Assembly (NCBI RefSeq): GCF_001949145.1
Contig: NW_019091440.1
Coordinates: forward strand, 721,398 to 785,397
Source of the DNA: Acanthaster planci
Taxonomy: Eukaryota > Echinodermata > Asteroidea > Valvatida > Acanthasteridae
Direction: 5' to 3'
Length of the DNA: 64,000 bases
This document shows positions 11,762 to 23,500 of the stretch, one piece after another (within the stretch, counting starts at the first letter, position 1; the number at the start of each line of letters is the position of its first letter). The position numbers were made by a program, and so were the translations under genes. The notes below the pieces were generated by a model, which was given only the letters and a program-made list of their open reading frames with translations, was not told the origin of the DNA and searched no databases.

Positions 11762-14700
11762 TCAGTCCTTGGGGTTTACTTTTTTGTTCTTGTTGACCTT
11801 GACGACCAGGAACACGATGAGGAGCACGATGACCAACAACGCCAGGACGCCCACGATGATTCCAACCACTGCTGCAACGGTCAGCCCTGGAGTGGGGAAA
11901 GAGGAAAACCCAAAGGCGGCTCGATGGTCAGTCACTGCCAGCCACAGGTGAATTCGCTACCCCATCACAGTGGCAGCAGTGTAGAACAGTCCCAAACTGT
12001 TGTGCTGGGCTGGCCCAGTTGCAGCCGGCAAAAGAATATTTCTTGACCTTCTACAAGTTTTTGCAACTTGCAGTCAACGGAATTTATCCCAGGTATGCCC
12101 GAGGTGGCATTTTATCCGTATCACAAATGAGAATAAATTCTGCTACTGTGAGTTTAACTGACATGAACAAAATGATGTCGGCACATGATTACGACACTCA
12201 CTGGCACTCTATGCTACAGTTGGCTGGCCCAACTGTAACCCTACAGTGGGGACTGTCCCCACAGTACAGTTGGGACCGTCCTCGCTATAGTTGGGACAGC
12301 TGGCATAGTTGGGGGGGTGACACAGATTCGTGGGGAGACGGGTCATGCAGGGGTTGCTTCCCTTGCCTGCCACCCTCAGCGACCCGGGTTCCCATCCCAT
12401 TTTTAGGTCGGCAAGCAGGTTTTCCTCCCACATCTAAAAGCAGAGCATTTCCCTGTCGTCTTGCGTCTACAGGTTTCTTTGGCCTTGTGAGCTACAGTGC
12501 AGTAGGTGCCGTTGAGGAATTTTGGGTGTTTTTCTCCAGCAGAAACCTCTGCTTCAAAACTTCCATCTCCCACCCAGCTTGACTAAATCCATTTAAAATG
12601 TGCCTCACTTTGCAACGCTGAACTCAAAAACGACGACAGATGTCAGGAATAAATTTCATAGCCCCACTTCGGCGAACGGTTGGCAGCAGAGTGAATGAAA
12701 TATGGCTTAAAGATAGTCTTCATGTCCAGCATATTCCAGAGAAAAGTTCTTTGGGACAATGACTCAAAAAAAACAAGACAACGATAATTTCACTTACCCC
12801 CAACTGGTACCTCTGGGCCTGAATCACAAGGGAGAGAAGTCAATACACAGTGCATTGAGATCCTTAAGTTACACAACATCGTTCACGAAAGTATCAGATT
12901 TAAGAGTCTCGTGACAGGTTTGTGTGTTTGAGACCCCCCCCTCCAAACCACAAAGGTTTCAATAGCGTCTTTCATTTGATTACAAGATGAGAAAATGACT
13001 GAAGCTGTTAGAGATTTGTGAAGCATTATGGCCAGTGGAGCTTGTTTCAATTTTGAAATGAAATGTACAGAAGTATTCGTAATTTTGTTGCATTTGTTTT
13101 AATATGAAACATTTAGACATTCAATTCAGCTCTTGGCTGAAAGGTACTGATAATTAAAAATACCATTTATACTAATACAATTTAACAATAATTGTGAAAA
13201 CTGTGAAGAGAGGAACACGTAGGTATTGCTGTCCCTAAGTTTTTTCTACAATTTGACTTCAAGCCCCGGCTTTGTGACAAAATGCAATTGAATTATTAGA
13301 TTGCTGAATTTTCGGAGTAATTTAGGTGGGGCGTTTACCTATGAGAAACCGCCAAAAGGTAACCAAAAAAAATTGAAAGCGATGAATTACATGATTTCCA
13401 ATCTTGAAGCCGGAAAGTATTTGAAACTTTCTTCCAAGAGGTCTTCCCCCTACATTTCTACCAGGGACTGCTGCAGTTACTAATAAATATGTCACTGTTA
13501 CACTGGTCTTTGTAAAGAAAGACAGAAATGGAAAGAAACAATAACATAGGAACAGACGGTACAAGAAGTTTTTACTTCAACCTTTCTCTTTTGGGAAGTG
13601 GGGGGATTCGGACAGTCATTTTGCCACCACTGTTGGCTCATGATGGGGCTACCCTGGTTTTAATGTCAAAAATACACAGAACAAAAACACACTGATACCT
13701 TTGTTCACATCGACGGCCGTTGCGAAGTCGGTGAGGTGCAGGGTCTGGCAGACGATCTCCGCGCCCGGCCGCTCCTGTCGCGTCGTCAGCCCCTTCCGAC
13801 TCCAGGCCTTGTCCATCTCATCGTAGTAGAGGCAGACGTGCTTGCCGTCCACGGCCGAGAAGGTGATCTCGATGGGATCTGTCAGACCGCTGATGGAGTA
13901 AGGGTTGCCTGGAGAAAGATCATGCGACTTGGTCACATTTGTTAATCAGCTCCGAGCAGAAGCACCCCCTCATCAGTTGTAAAGAGTCATATTGGTCAGG
14001 AGACCGAACATTCACTTTGTTGTTGGTGATGATACCGTAACGTGTGCATTTCACAGTCGTTAATGGACCAGCGAAGCTCAGTTCCTATCAAAGGAGCCCC
14101 CGTTGCTGAAGGAAATTGTGCCCTCTCTTGGTTCGGCTCGGGGCTTATAAGACCAGTACTGAAAACTAAACTGCCCACTGCAGGGGGCCAAACATTTTGG
14201 AAATTCTCCATGTAACATTTATGGCCTTTTTTCTCATTTTTCAAAAATAATTTTCTTTTTGCTGGGGGGGGGCTCTAGGCCCCATTGGCCCCCCCTGGAT
14301 CCACCCAGTTAGGTTTGACCACAACCAAGCTAGGCAGTCCGCCTACCGTCTGCATCCATCAAGCTGATGGCGCGGATGGGTCCCGACAGGGGTTGCTTCT
14401 TGCCATTCTCGCTGTTCAAGTCCTCGGCGTCGTCGTACTCTTCGACGTTCAGCGTCATGCTCCTACCGATTTGTCTATGAGGAGAAAACATGGACATCAA
14501 CGCCTTCACTGTGAACACCAGCGCTCGTTATGTGTCTTTGTGTTAATTATAAACATACAGCTCTTTAAAATTTATAAAAACCATTATGTCTCGGTGTAAG
14601 AAAGTGTTTCCACTCGATAAACCTGCTTTTGTGTCTTGTTATTAAGGCCGAAATGCGACACTGGGGTTTATTAACACATCAACACATATTTGTTTAAAAA

Positions 14701-17700
14701 ATACACACCACAAGTGTTCAGTTTTGGATTATTAACACCACAACGCGTTCATAAAGTGTTACCAGGAAGGCATTTAAAGGTGTTTAAAAAACACTAACAC
14801 TTGTTTTTTCACAGTGTTGTGACAATGAAACCAAACTAAGTAGATGGTGTTGATTGTTTCTTTCGTTTTCCAGGACTACGGATTGGCCAGTGTTTATTTT
14901 GGCCACAAATTTAGTCATTCAAAAAATCTAATTTTTGCCCATTGCTGATTTTATCGGTTTCTGCCAAACTTCGGCTGACCTCCATTTGAAGTCGGATTTC
15001 CTTTTTAATATTACTCCATCCTCCAACCCTGAGCCCTTTGGGGATAAAAAAAATATCCTCCAAAGAGTAAAAACCAAGTTTGGCTTGATGGCTGAAGGTG
15101 TAGGCCACTCAGAAAAGGAGAACTGTAATTTTCAAAGGGGGGGGGGAAGGAAACACAGCCTCACTCCAAGGATTCAGGGAACTTGAGTTTGGTCCGGCCA
15201 GCCTCGATGAGCTGATCGGCCCGCAAGGTGAGCCTCCTGATGTGTACTGAGCTACGGCCGGTCCTGGTGGTGATTCTGTCTCCTTCGGCCAGCCCCTGAC
15301 CAACATGACTCATGACCGTCCTTATCATCCTCCTGATTATAACAAGGGAAAAAAAAAACAGAATGATAAAAAACTCATGATAAAAGTGCTCCATTCCACA
15401 GTATTTGGTTGAAATCCTTAAGGTCGAAAATTTGGTTTTGTAGAATCTTCCTGTGAGGTGCACAAAAGATGAAAAGTGGGGGCTAGGCTGGACTGGGTTA
15501 GGATAAATTGAGCTGAAAAAGTTGGGCTGGCCTGGGTTGGTCTGGACTTAGCTTGGGCTAAGCTTGGGCTTTGCTGGCCTGGGTACTCACCGGCAACGGT
15601 GGATGAGGGCCCTGGCCTCTGCCGTGTCTGGTGACAGGTCCATTAACACCTCGCCGATCTTCCGCAAGATGCTGTCCCGTGCTCCTGTATCAAACTCCTC
15701 AGGTCTAATGGTCAGATAGGACTCCAACATCGTCTCGATGTTATTCAACACATCATCTGTGACAGGGAGGGAAAACCATTTCGATCGTTGCAAGTAGAAA
15801 AAACACCTCCTTGTCAGACTCTTCAAAACTCCAAGAGTAGTGTACCCTGCACGTTTAGTTACTGTGTGACGGTCGCAAGATTTTGAGCAAGTTTTTACTT
15901 CAAATGAAAAATCCCCCTTGATAAATGATACCCATTTGCGACGCTTTGACACAGATGTCATGGCTAAGGCCATTTCTGTACGCACTAGCAGGGGGCACTC
16001 GTCCCAGTGCTTGAGTGAATCCCGTTGAGTTTTGTACACACTCACACAAGCTGGAACTAGTCAATTGAGGTTGAGCGTGAGTGGAGCCCTCAACTGCTCA
16101 GAACTGAGTGTACAGCAAATAAAATGCACCTTTCCCATGAAATATGCGAATCGCATGCGCACTGCTACCACTGGTTGGCAAGCGCAGCCGTTACCACTGT
16201 CGGCAGTCTAACCATAATTCCTGAATGTCAATCAAAACTGTATTATAAGCTTTCTCCGATACTTCAGCACACCTCTCTCGAAACTAAGTGAAGTTTTCAG
16301 TGTCCTGAGGTTTGGAAAGTAACAATTCCTTGTCTTTAAGTTTGGCACTCATGTCAAACTATCCTGGTGCAGAAATGATGTTATGTGCTCATAGCTGGGA
16401 TCACATTACGCCATAGATTTAAGCCAAACAGTGGTAGTGATGCGCATGCACCTGCCTTATTTGCATATTTAACAGGAAAAGTCCATTCCATGACACTGCC
16501 TCAGCTACAGCATCAAAATTGCGACAATGCAGTATTAAATAAATGTACATCAAATGTAAACAAGTGAACATCAACGGTTTAACATTTGTATTAACCGCTT
16601 CGCGCCGGGACGTGGATAGAACCGCTGTAAAAATTGAGATCCTCAGCCCGCTTTTCAGCTATTATTCTCGGCCCACGCTCGAGCGAACACGGTGAAAGAA
16701 GGCATACCCTGGCTCTTGTATATATGGTAATTGGTCTTTGTGCGTAGCCCAGAAATGAAAAGACTGAATTTGCATCGTAATCACCAGCTTCACAATAGTC
16801 CCCACTTTGAAAAGAGGCAACGGGAATGTGGAAGGGTGAGTAGAGCCGCATGCCACCGCACAATCAGCCTTTTCACCGTGTAATTCAAAGCGTGCAGAGC
16901 ACACTGGGCCACAAACCGAGAATCTGCCGTTTGGCAGGTGGCCTTCGTGGCCAAGCGAGAGGCTGGAATTCTTAGAGTCGGCTTTCGGGAAGAAATTCCC
17001 GTCGTCAAGGGGTTAAAGCTCAAGTTTTTAGAGACCTGAGATCATGGTATCTAACTGTAAAAAGCTGGATTTTTCGGCCCACTCCAAATGATACAACACC
17101 TGGGTAAAGTTCACGGTGGCGTATATCCACGTGTATATTCCAGACCACACACCATCAACAATGCCGGCTCTGTCAACAATGACACATTTGTCTGATCTGT
17201 AATTGCCTTGTCAGACCTTGACTGCATATGATTACTACGAGGGGCGCTTTATTCTTTGATAGTTTCTTATTATGTGGCCCTTGCTTGGCTCTCTTTTTTC
17301 CTTGTATCTTGTTTCTGAGTGCTCCAGTCTGGGCTTGGCAGTGTTTTTTTTTTTCGTTATCCTGTAATGTCGTTGAACTGTCTTGGTCATTTTCTGAGTG
17401 CTTTGTAACCTTTGGAAAAGGGGCTTTGTGAATTCTGTTATCCCTGCTATTTATACCGACCGAAACTGAGTGGAGGTATACCTTTTGATTCCTTGTCCTC
17501 CGTGTAAAAGGAATCCAGCTCAAAGGCAACGGAATCCCACTGTGAGATGTCAAGGTTGGGAAAATCGGCCGTGGCGTTGTGGAAGAACGCACGGTGCAAG
17601 TTACGCGCTTCGTCGTAGACGCCGCGCCTGCGACGGGTTGCGCCCTCGCTGTCTCCCCGGCTGTACTTGACCAGCATGCCGTTCTGGTGCAGGGCACCGA

Positions 17701-17709
17701 CGTAATCAC
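11762..17709 (-). CDS. Single-pass membrane protein with a PKD1/REJ-like GAIN-GPS region, 3' seven exons (5' part missing)
   Basis: The seven exons in coding order are 17709-17482, 15756-15591, 15332-15165, 14474-14347, 13908-13699, 12818-12798 and 11886-11762, with phases that agree throughout. They give 347 residues ending in a TGA. Residues 76-187 are helical and fit GAIN subdomain A. Residues 188-299 fit the beta-rich subdomain B with GLTDPIEITF, C255, W265, C283 and the cleavage triad H287-L288-T289 in LHLTDFA. The GPS has two cysteines, as in polycystin-1, not four as in most adhesion GPCRs. After a 10-15-residue stalk comes one membrane helix (310-334) and a tail rich in Lys and Asn, then the stop, with no seven-helix or channel part. 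By family, GPS domains self-cleave into two linked chains; that this one does so is inferred. The N-terminal ectodomain and signal peptide are not in view. Confidence 0.72.
12320..12480 (+). mobile_element. tRNA-like SINE fragment
   Basis: The block has a B-box-like GGGTTCCCATCCC followed by a tail TTTTCCTCCCACATCTAAAA. The same order occurs on the minus strand at 25420-25625 and 62880-63085. It lies in an intron of the GPS gene. The A box is degenerate. Confidence 0.4.
13952..14150 (+). mobile_element. GCGCCCTCTC-type short element, copy A
   Basis: A block of about 200 bp runs from CAGAAGCACCCCCTCAT through a GTTCAGTTCC-like block and CAAAGGAGCC to TGCCCTCTCTTGG. The same order occurs at five other places in the window. 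It lies in an intron of the GPS gene and encodes nothing. Confidence 0.65.
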
Positions 17710-17986
17710 CTAGATGTAAGATTAAATGAAGGGGTCTCTTTTTTAACCAAAAAAGTGCTCTTCTGAGGTATTTTCGTGCAACTTGCTGATTTCACCCCCT
17801 TCCCCGTCTCCTAATTTCTCTCGCTTTTTCTGCCCGATTTTTGTTTCAATATCTATCATTCCATATTATCTAAAGAGGAGCAGGGGATGCTCTTTCCTTG
17901 TGATATCTACACACCTCAGCCATCCCTGATGCCGAATGCATAGTGGCCGACTCCCTGCGAGGGATACATGGACATCGTTAAGGGGG

Positions 17987-18480
17987 CAGTGCTATATTCG
18001 AGTCCAGTCACAAGTCATACTTCACATTGGCCGGTCATAAGTAACAGGGTGAACGATAGCAAAAGAATGCTTGGGTCACAGGTCCTTTGAGAAGGGTGTG
18101 AATTGGCTTAAGACTGAATGACTTGTGGTGGACTTGCAGGGACTTGTGGTGGACTTACAGGGACTTGTGATGGACTTGCAGGGACTTGAGGTGGACTTGC
18201 AGGGACTTGTGNNNNNNNNNNNNNNNNNNNNNNNNNNNNNNNNNNNNNNNNNNNNNNNNNNNNNNNNNNNNNNNNNNNNNNNNNNNNNNNNNNNNNNNNN
18301 NNNNNNNNNNNNNNNNNNNNNNNNNNNNNNNNNNNNNNNNNNNNNNNNNNNNNNNNNNNNNNNNNNNNNNNNNNNNNNNNNNNNNNNNNNNNNNNNNNNN
18401 NNNNNNNNNNNNNNNNNNNNNNNNNNNNNNNNNNNNNNNNNNNNNNNNNNNNNNNNGTGATGGACTCCAGTACAACACTG
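17987..18480. mobile_element. CAGTGTTGTA-family element with an internal 21-bp tandem array
   Basis: The left end CAGTGCTATATTCGAGTCCA and the right end TGGACTCCAGTACAACACTG are near inverse complements. From 18120 four 21-bp units of the form GACTTGTGGTGGACTTGCAGG run into the N block. Related ends are seen at 61720-61804, 41000-41545 and, as remnants, at 33360-33408 and 55520-55678. Confidence 0.65.
18212..18456. other. Assembly gap (245 N)
   Basis: The run of N starts inside a 21-bp tandem array and ends in the same element's right end. The gap probably hides further tandem units; its true length is unknown. Reading frames drawn across it have no meaning. Confidence 0.98.
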
Positions 18481-20529
18481 ACACACACATGTACCCTTGG
18501 AGAACTCTCTGAACCACAGTTCACGGACATCATTTTCCAGTCATAAATTCAGCAGCTGTTTGGAGAGATAGCAAATGAACATCTTGAAAGTGTAATGTCT
18601 GATTTTGCTTGCCTTTACCGCCGTACATTACCACTTTTGGTTTCCACAGACCTGAGAGTATATAATACCGTATGTTGGGCTGTAATGTATACCATGTTGG
18701 GAAATTTTAGCCGTGGCAACTCAGCTCTTGCTGAAAAAAAAATCCCATTTTTTTTTAAGTTGACCCCTTATCGCCGATGACAGGTACATGGTGTGCCTAG
18801 CAGTTATAAAAACTGATGCACAGTTGTTGATTTGTCATTTATGTCAGCTTTCTTTGATTTGTACATTTTTACATTTGCACACTGAAATTGGGACACTGGG
18901 TTGCAATACACTTTGGAACTTCCAAAATGTTAGCTTCTGGATGAAATAAAAAGTCTTGTCTGTTGTACTCGATCATCAGGATATTAAAGTGGCTTTGTTC
19001 CGTCAATCCATCAAACAAACCTTACAGAGGCTGATGGGCTGGGATGAATTGAATTTTTGAATAGCAAATGTGTGAATTTTGTGAGTGATGTTTGGGGGAA
19101 AAAATAGCAACAAGCTGTTTGTCAGGATTACCGAAATGAAAAACCCACAAAGTCTTTAAAATAAGTAAACTAAAACGCTCAAAATTCAGTACCATTTTGT
19201 GTGACTTTCAGTCAATTCAGGTCTTTAGACAGAGCTCACTGTCGGAAACGTGGAGTACCCTCTGGTTGTTTCCAGAACCACGTCTCAGAAAGAGCTTTCC
19301 TTGCATGGTGCTACGTAGGTCTTAGTACTTTTTTTAAGGACTTAATGTTGTTTGAGTTTTTGTAGTACTTGTACCTTTACCTGAACAAAGGATGTACATG
19401 TATTTATTCAATTTACTGCTTTCCAAAAACTTCTTTACGACCTAATGTACACAAATGTTAACATCAGGTGGGGCTTGAAGAAGAAACTTGGTGTAAATGA
19501 ATTAACCAAAGCTCTCTCTCCAAAAAACAAAACTCGGAGAAAGTTGATTGTCTGAAATCTCGGCCCATCCAACTTTTTAAGTTCTTGATGTATCACATAT
19601 CACCAGTGAGCAGCTCTCTACAGATCTTTGTGTGTAGATGTTTCATTCCCTCATAAAAAAAGTCTGGTCCCCGGAAATCAAACTCACTAGACGAGCACCC
19701 ACAACTTTACTTTCTTTTTGTCCAGTTCTGTATCCTTGCTAATTTTGAAACTGATACTGATAACACAAGTGTTACATGTAAATACAAGTAGATAGCATAG
19801 ATGCTTTCTGTTTGAGTTCAAGGTTCACGAAAAGATAATCAATCAAAGGTGTCAGGTGCATGGATATGTAGTACATGTACGGAAAGAGAAGCTCACATCC
19901 ACTTTGCTTTTTAAGGGGTTTGCATGTACATGTACTAACAGTTACCGCCGGAATATTGCTACCAAGAAGATCTTACTGTACTTTACCTCAGGCATGTGGT
20001 ATATTGATATAAATGACGGTGGTGGTAGGTTTATTCGTCAGTCTCTAATCATTTCATTTTTCCATTCAGCTATTGGACTTTTTCACAAGTTGGCCGCACT
20101 GAATTGAAAGCATGGCTAACTTTTCAATCTCTGGGAACCTGAGAATAAAATGAAATCAATGCAATAAAAGTTTGGATAAATTAATGCAAATCTGCCTACC
20201 GGTACATGTAAATAATATTTTACGATTAAGGATATATTTTAAGTCACATGTAACCACGAAATCACCTTAGATAGTCTGGCCCCATTGAACAGATTACATT
20301 GAATGAGATACTTGTAGATTCAGGGGACATGATCGAAATGGCCTCCCTGTGAATGAAGTCTAAATGCATTGGTTAGATGTATTCTACATGTAGGTTTTTA
20401 GCAGGTTCACCGCAAACCCAGCGTGGAAATGAAATGGTGGGTACCGGTGGGCCATCTTTAAGACCTAAGGCAGACCATATTGTGTGCTCAGTTGTTCGCA
20501 TAACTTGTATTGGCTTTTTCTGATACCAG

Positions 20530-23500
20530 AGCAACTCCAGGACATACGGCCCAGCCATGCCAGCCCAGCCCCTGAAACCAAGATGACGGTGGCCGACTTC
20601 CGAGAGAAGGTGGTCACCGAGCTGGTGAAGACAGAGAGAGACTATGTCCGGGATATCAAGCTGTGCCAAGAGGGGTTCATGACTGTGCTGAAAGACAAAC
20701 AGGTAAGGGGGGAGGGGAGAATGCCGTCTATTCTTGATGCCAGAATGGGCCTCATTGAGCAAAGAGAGTCCAGAAGGAAGTGTTCAAAAGTCTTCACGAC
20801 CGCGGCGAGGGCAAACAAGGAATACTTAGGTGCCACATTTCACTGTCAAAAGTGGCATTTTTTGAGCTGCATGTACAAATGGAGTATGAACCATAGCAGC
20901 GTGTCAGTGGTTGTTTCCGGTGGCCCCCACCAATGGCCGTAAATACATGTGTAAGCATTGTGATATCAGTAGCTATTGTACAGATCCACTGCTCCATGAC
21001 AGTCGCTTCATGCAAAACCCAACACATTGCTTTCCACCATTAAAAGGGGCCATGAGTTAAGACATTCAAGTTCTTTAAATTCCAGCACTTTAGTTTTTTT
21101 CGTTTTTGAGAGCTTCAGGCTCCAGGGCCCAGCCACTGTTACTCTAACATCCGGCTCAAGGTATTGGTTGTTGGAAGATTATTGGAACTTTAAATGCTTT
21201 GAGATTTACAACATGAATAGGCGAGTGCACATGTGCTCAGATATATGTACAATATGTGACCCAACAAAATGATCATAAATCATAATTTGTAAGAGCAACT
21301 TCGTACGAGTGAAAGATCTTTCTGAGAATTGTTCACCATGTACAAAAGTCATTGGGATCCCTCTACAGTTTACATGCATTGCTCATTTCCTACGGATGCC
21401 AAACTGAATGATACATAACATAACAAAAAGCATGGTGTGAGACAGATTAATTAGCGGCATGAGTACGACCTCAAGAGACAGTTTGCCGGGATCCCGTCAC
21501 GTTAGTTTTTGATAGCAATACTGACATAACTTTGTGTGCACTGGGTGTGTCCCTTTTCGGATTTCTATTTTGAAAATGTAAAACCAAATAACGGTCGTCA
21601 TTTTGAAAGCGTGGGTTAATTTGATATGTCAGTTTTACTCGGTGATACCCGTGTGATTTACCCTGTGCCTCAGCTGTTTGTGTCAAGTTTAACGTCTCTA
21701 CATCCATATGTCTTTTGGATTGTCACCTGTGGATCTTGGTTTTAATCACCGTCGCCTGTTTGTGAGTGATTCTGTTCCATAAAGGGGATGTATGCCTCAA
21801 ACAGCTGAGATTAATCATATTTTGCAAGCCTTGTCAGCGCGTTAACCTTTGACACGCATGACAGTGAGTCTGCCCTTTGTTTTGGTAATGCAGTACCGCT
21901 GTTTGGCTGAATACTGGCGATTCACAATAGCCCGCCTCCAAGAGTTTGCAACGCGTTGGCCAATCACGACGCGCAAAATCCGTCGACCCATTGCGCATTT
22001 GGAAAGGGTCGACAGATTTTGCTCGTTGTGATTGGCCAATGTGTTGCAAACTCTTGGAGGCGCGCTATAGTGAATCGCCCGTATTCATGCACTGATGTAT
22101 TTTAAAACCAAACATCTGATCTAAACTTTGCTGCCGTACCTTGATATTAACAGATATATATGGGCTATTCCTTCTGTCACCTTACCCAAGTCACAGTAAG
22201 TGGCATTTTGAACAGAAAGTCCCTCTAAAACGGATCCAGAACTTGTAGCTGTGAATATAACTACCACTGCGTTGTTCTCTGTAGCTTGATACTGTGAACA
22301 TGAAAAAAGTGTTTTCCATTCCCAAATTTACCAAAGGACTGCAGATTCCTTTTGGGGGGATGGTGGTTTAAAAAAATGGATGATTCCCGGCCATCTTGGG
22401 AATCAGGGAAAACCTGAAAAGTTAGTTTCTCATTTTTCAGTCTGGGAAAAGCCAGGGATTTGATTCTCCCTAAAGAGAAAGTGGTTGGTCTGTTAAGTAC
22501 ATTGCACATGCATTGTCTTCACTGCAGTAGACTTGTCAAATGGGAAATAGGTTGAAATAAATAGTCCCAAATTTTGGAAACCATGCATTAGAAAGTAAAA
22601 GTTGAAGCTTTAAAAACACTTAAACACGAAGGGGGTTGTCCAAAATGACCACTCGACATGTAATCGTCTGTTTGTTAGTTATGCCGTTGGTTGATGTGCG
22701 CCGTTGTCATGACAACTCTTCTCCTTTCTAGGACATCATCAGTGAGATTCTCGTCCGCCAGCAGCTGGAAGAGAATGGGAGATCCGGAGAGAAGAAACCG
22801 GTAGTACATCTTTCTCCAGACAACTCAAATCATCTTGCTTCTCCCCGCCCACCTCCATTTCTCAAAATCTCATCAGTCTCATCGCTGACAGGGACAAATA
22901 TTAACCTTCCGTTATTACACCCTCGCAGGTTGCAGACCTTGAGAATGTTTCGTTTATTCAAGATCTTTTGTGGCTTCTTTTACCTTTTTTTTCGTCCTCA
23001 CAGAGTGTTTCAAAGACACAATCTGTAGGAAATAGAATTAACCTATACTTTGTTGATATCAACTTAAAAGTTGTTCTTTCAATTCCCTGCACTTGTTTTC
23101 CTTTTTTCTTCTTTTTTGTTTTTCTTTCTATTTTTAACTTACATGTAAATTCCGTTTTGTCCAGTGGAATTGAAGCATCAAGTTAATAACCAATCCAACA
23201 TGGCTGAAACCATTGACCACATTGACACCAATCCTTTATTAAAGTCACATGACAGAGAAAAATCACATTATCTCCAGCCATGTTTTAAAGGTTCAAAATG
23301 ACTCCCCACAACAGCCAATATCACACAAATCAGCCAATCATTATATCCTCGAAAAGGGTCAGCCACAGAATTGCTTAAGTCATACACCAAAAGTATAATT
23401 TGGGGGACAATTTTTGCTGCAAATACGTGACCAAAAAAATGCTAAACCAATTTACAAAAACAATCTTGAAACTGGAAGTAGAGAGCTGAAATTGGTATCG

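Larger units (their letters stand above)
17710..20529. other. Region between two genes that both lack their 5' exons
   Basis: It holds the repeat element at 17987-18480 with its N gap and about 2 kb of sequence without a clear exon. Neither a signal peptide for the minus-strand GPS gene nor a start exon for the plus-strand RhoGEF was recognised. Both genes need upstream exons, which may be here in short form, inside the gap, or misplaced by assembly. Confidence 0.5.

Noticed and set aside
12019-12582. A 187-codon frame on the plus strand.
   Set aside because: It lies inside an intron of the minus-strand GPS gene over hairpin-rich and SINE-like sequence, and its composition (many Trp, Ser and Gly) comes from repeated CAGTTGGGAC units.
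18076-18533. Long open frames across the N block on both strands.
   Set aside because: They are open only because Ns are read as unknown residues and the flanks are a 21-bp tandem array.
21960-22020. Centre of the third MITE copy is the reverse complement of that in the other copies, suggesting an invertible loop.
   Set aside because: The arms are near-palindromic, so insertion in the opposite orientation gives exactly this picture. No inversion mechanism is needed.
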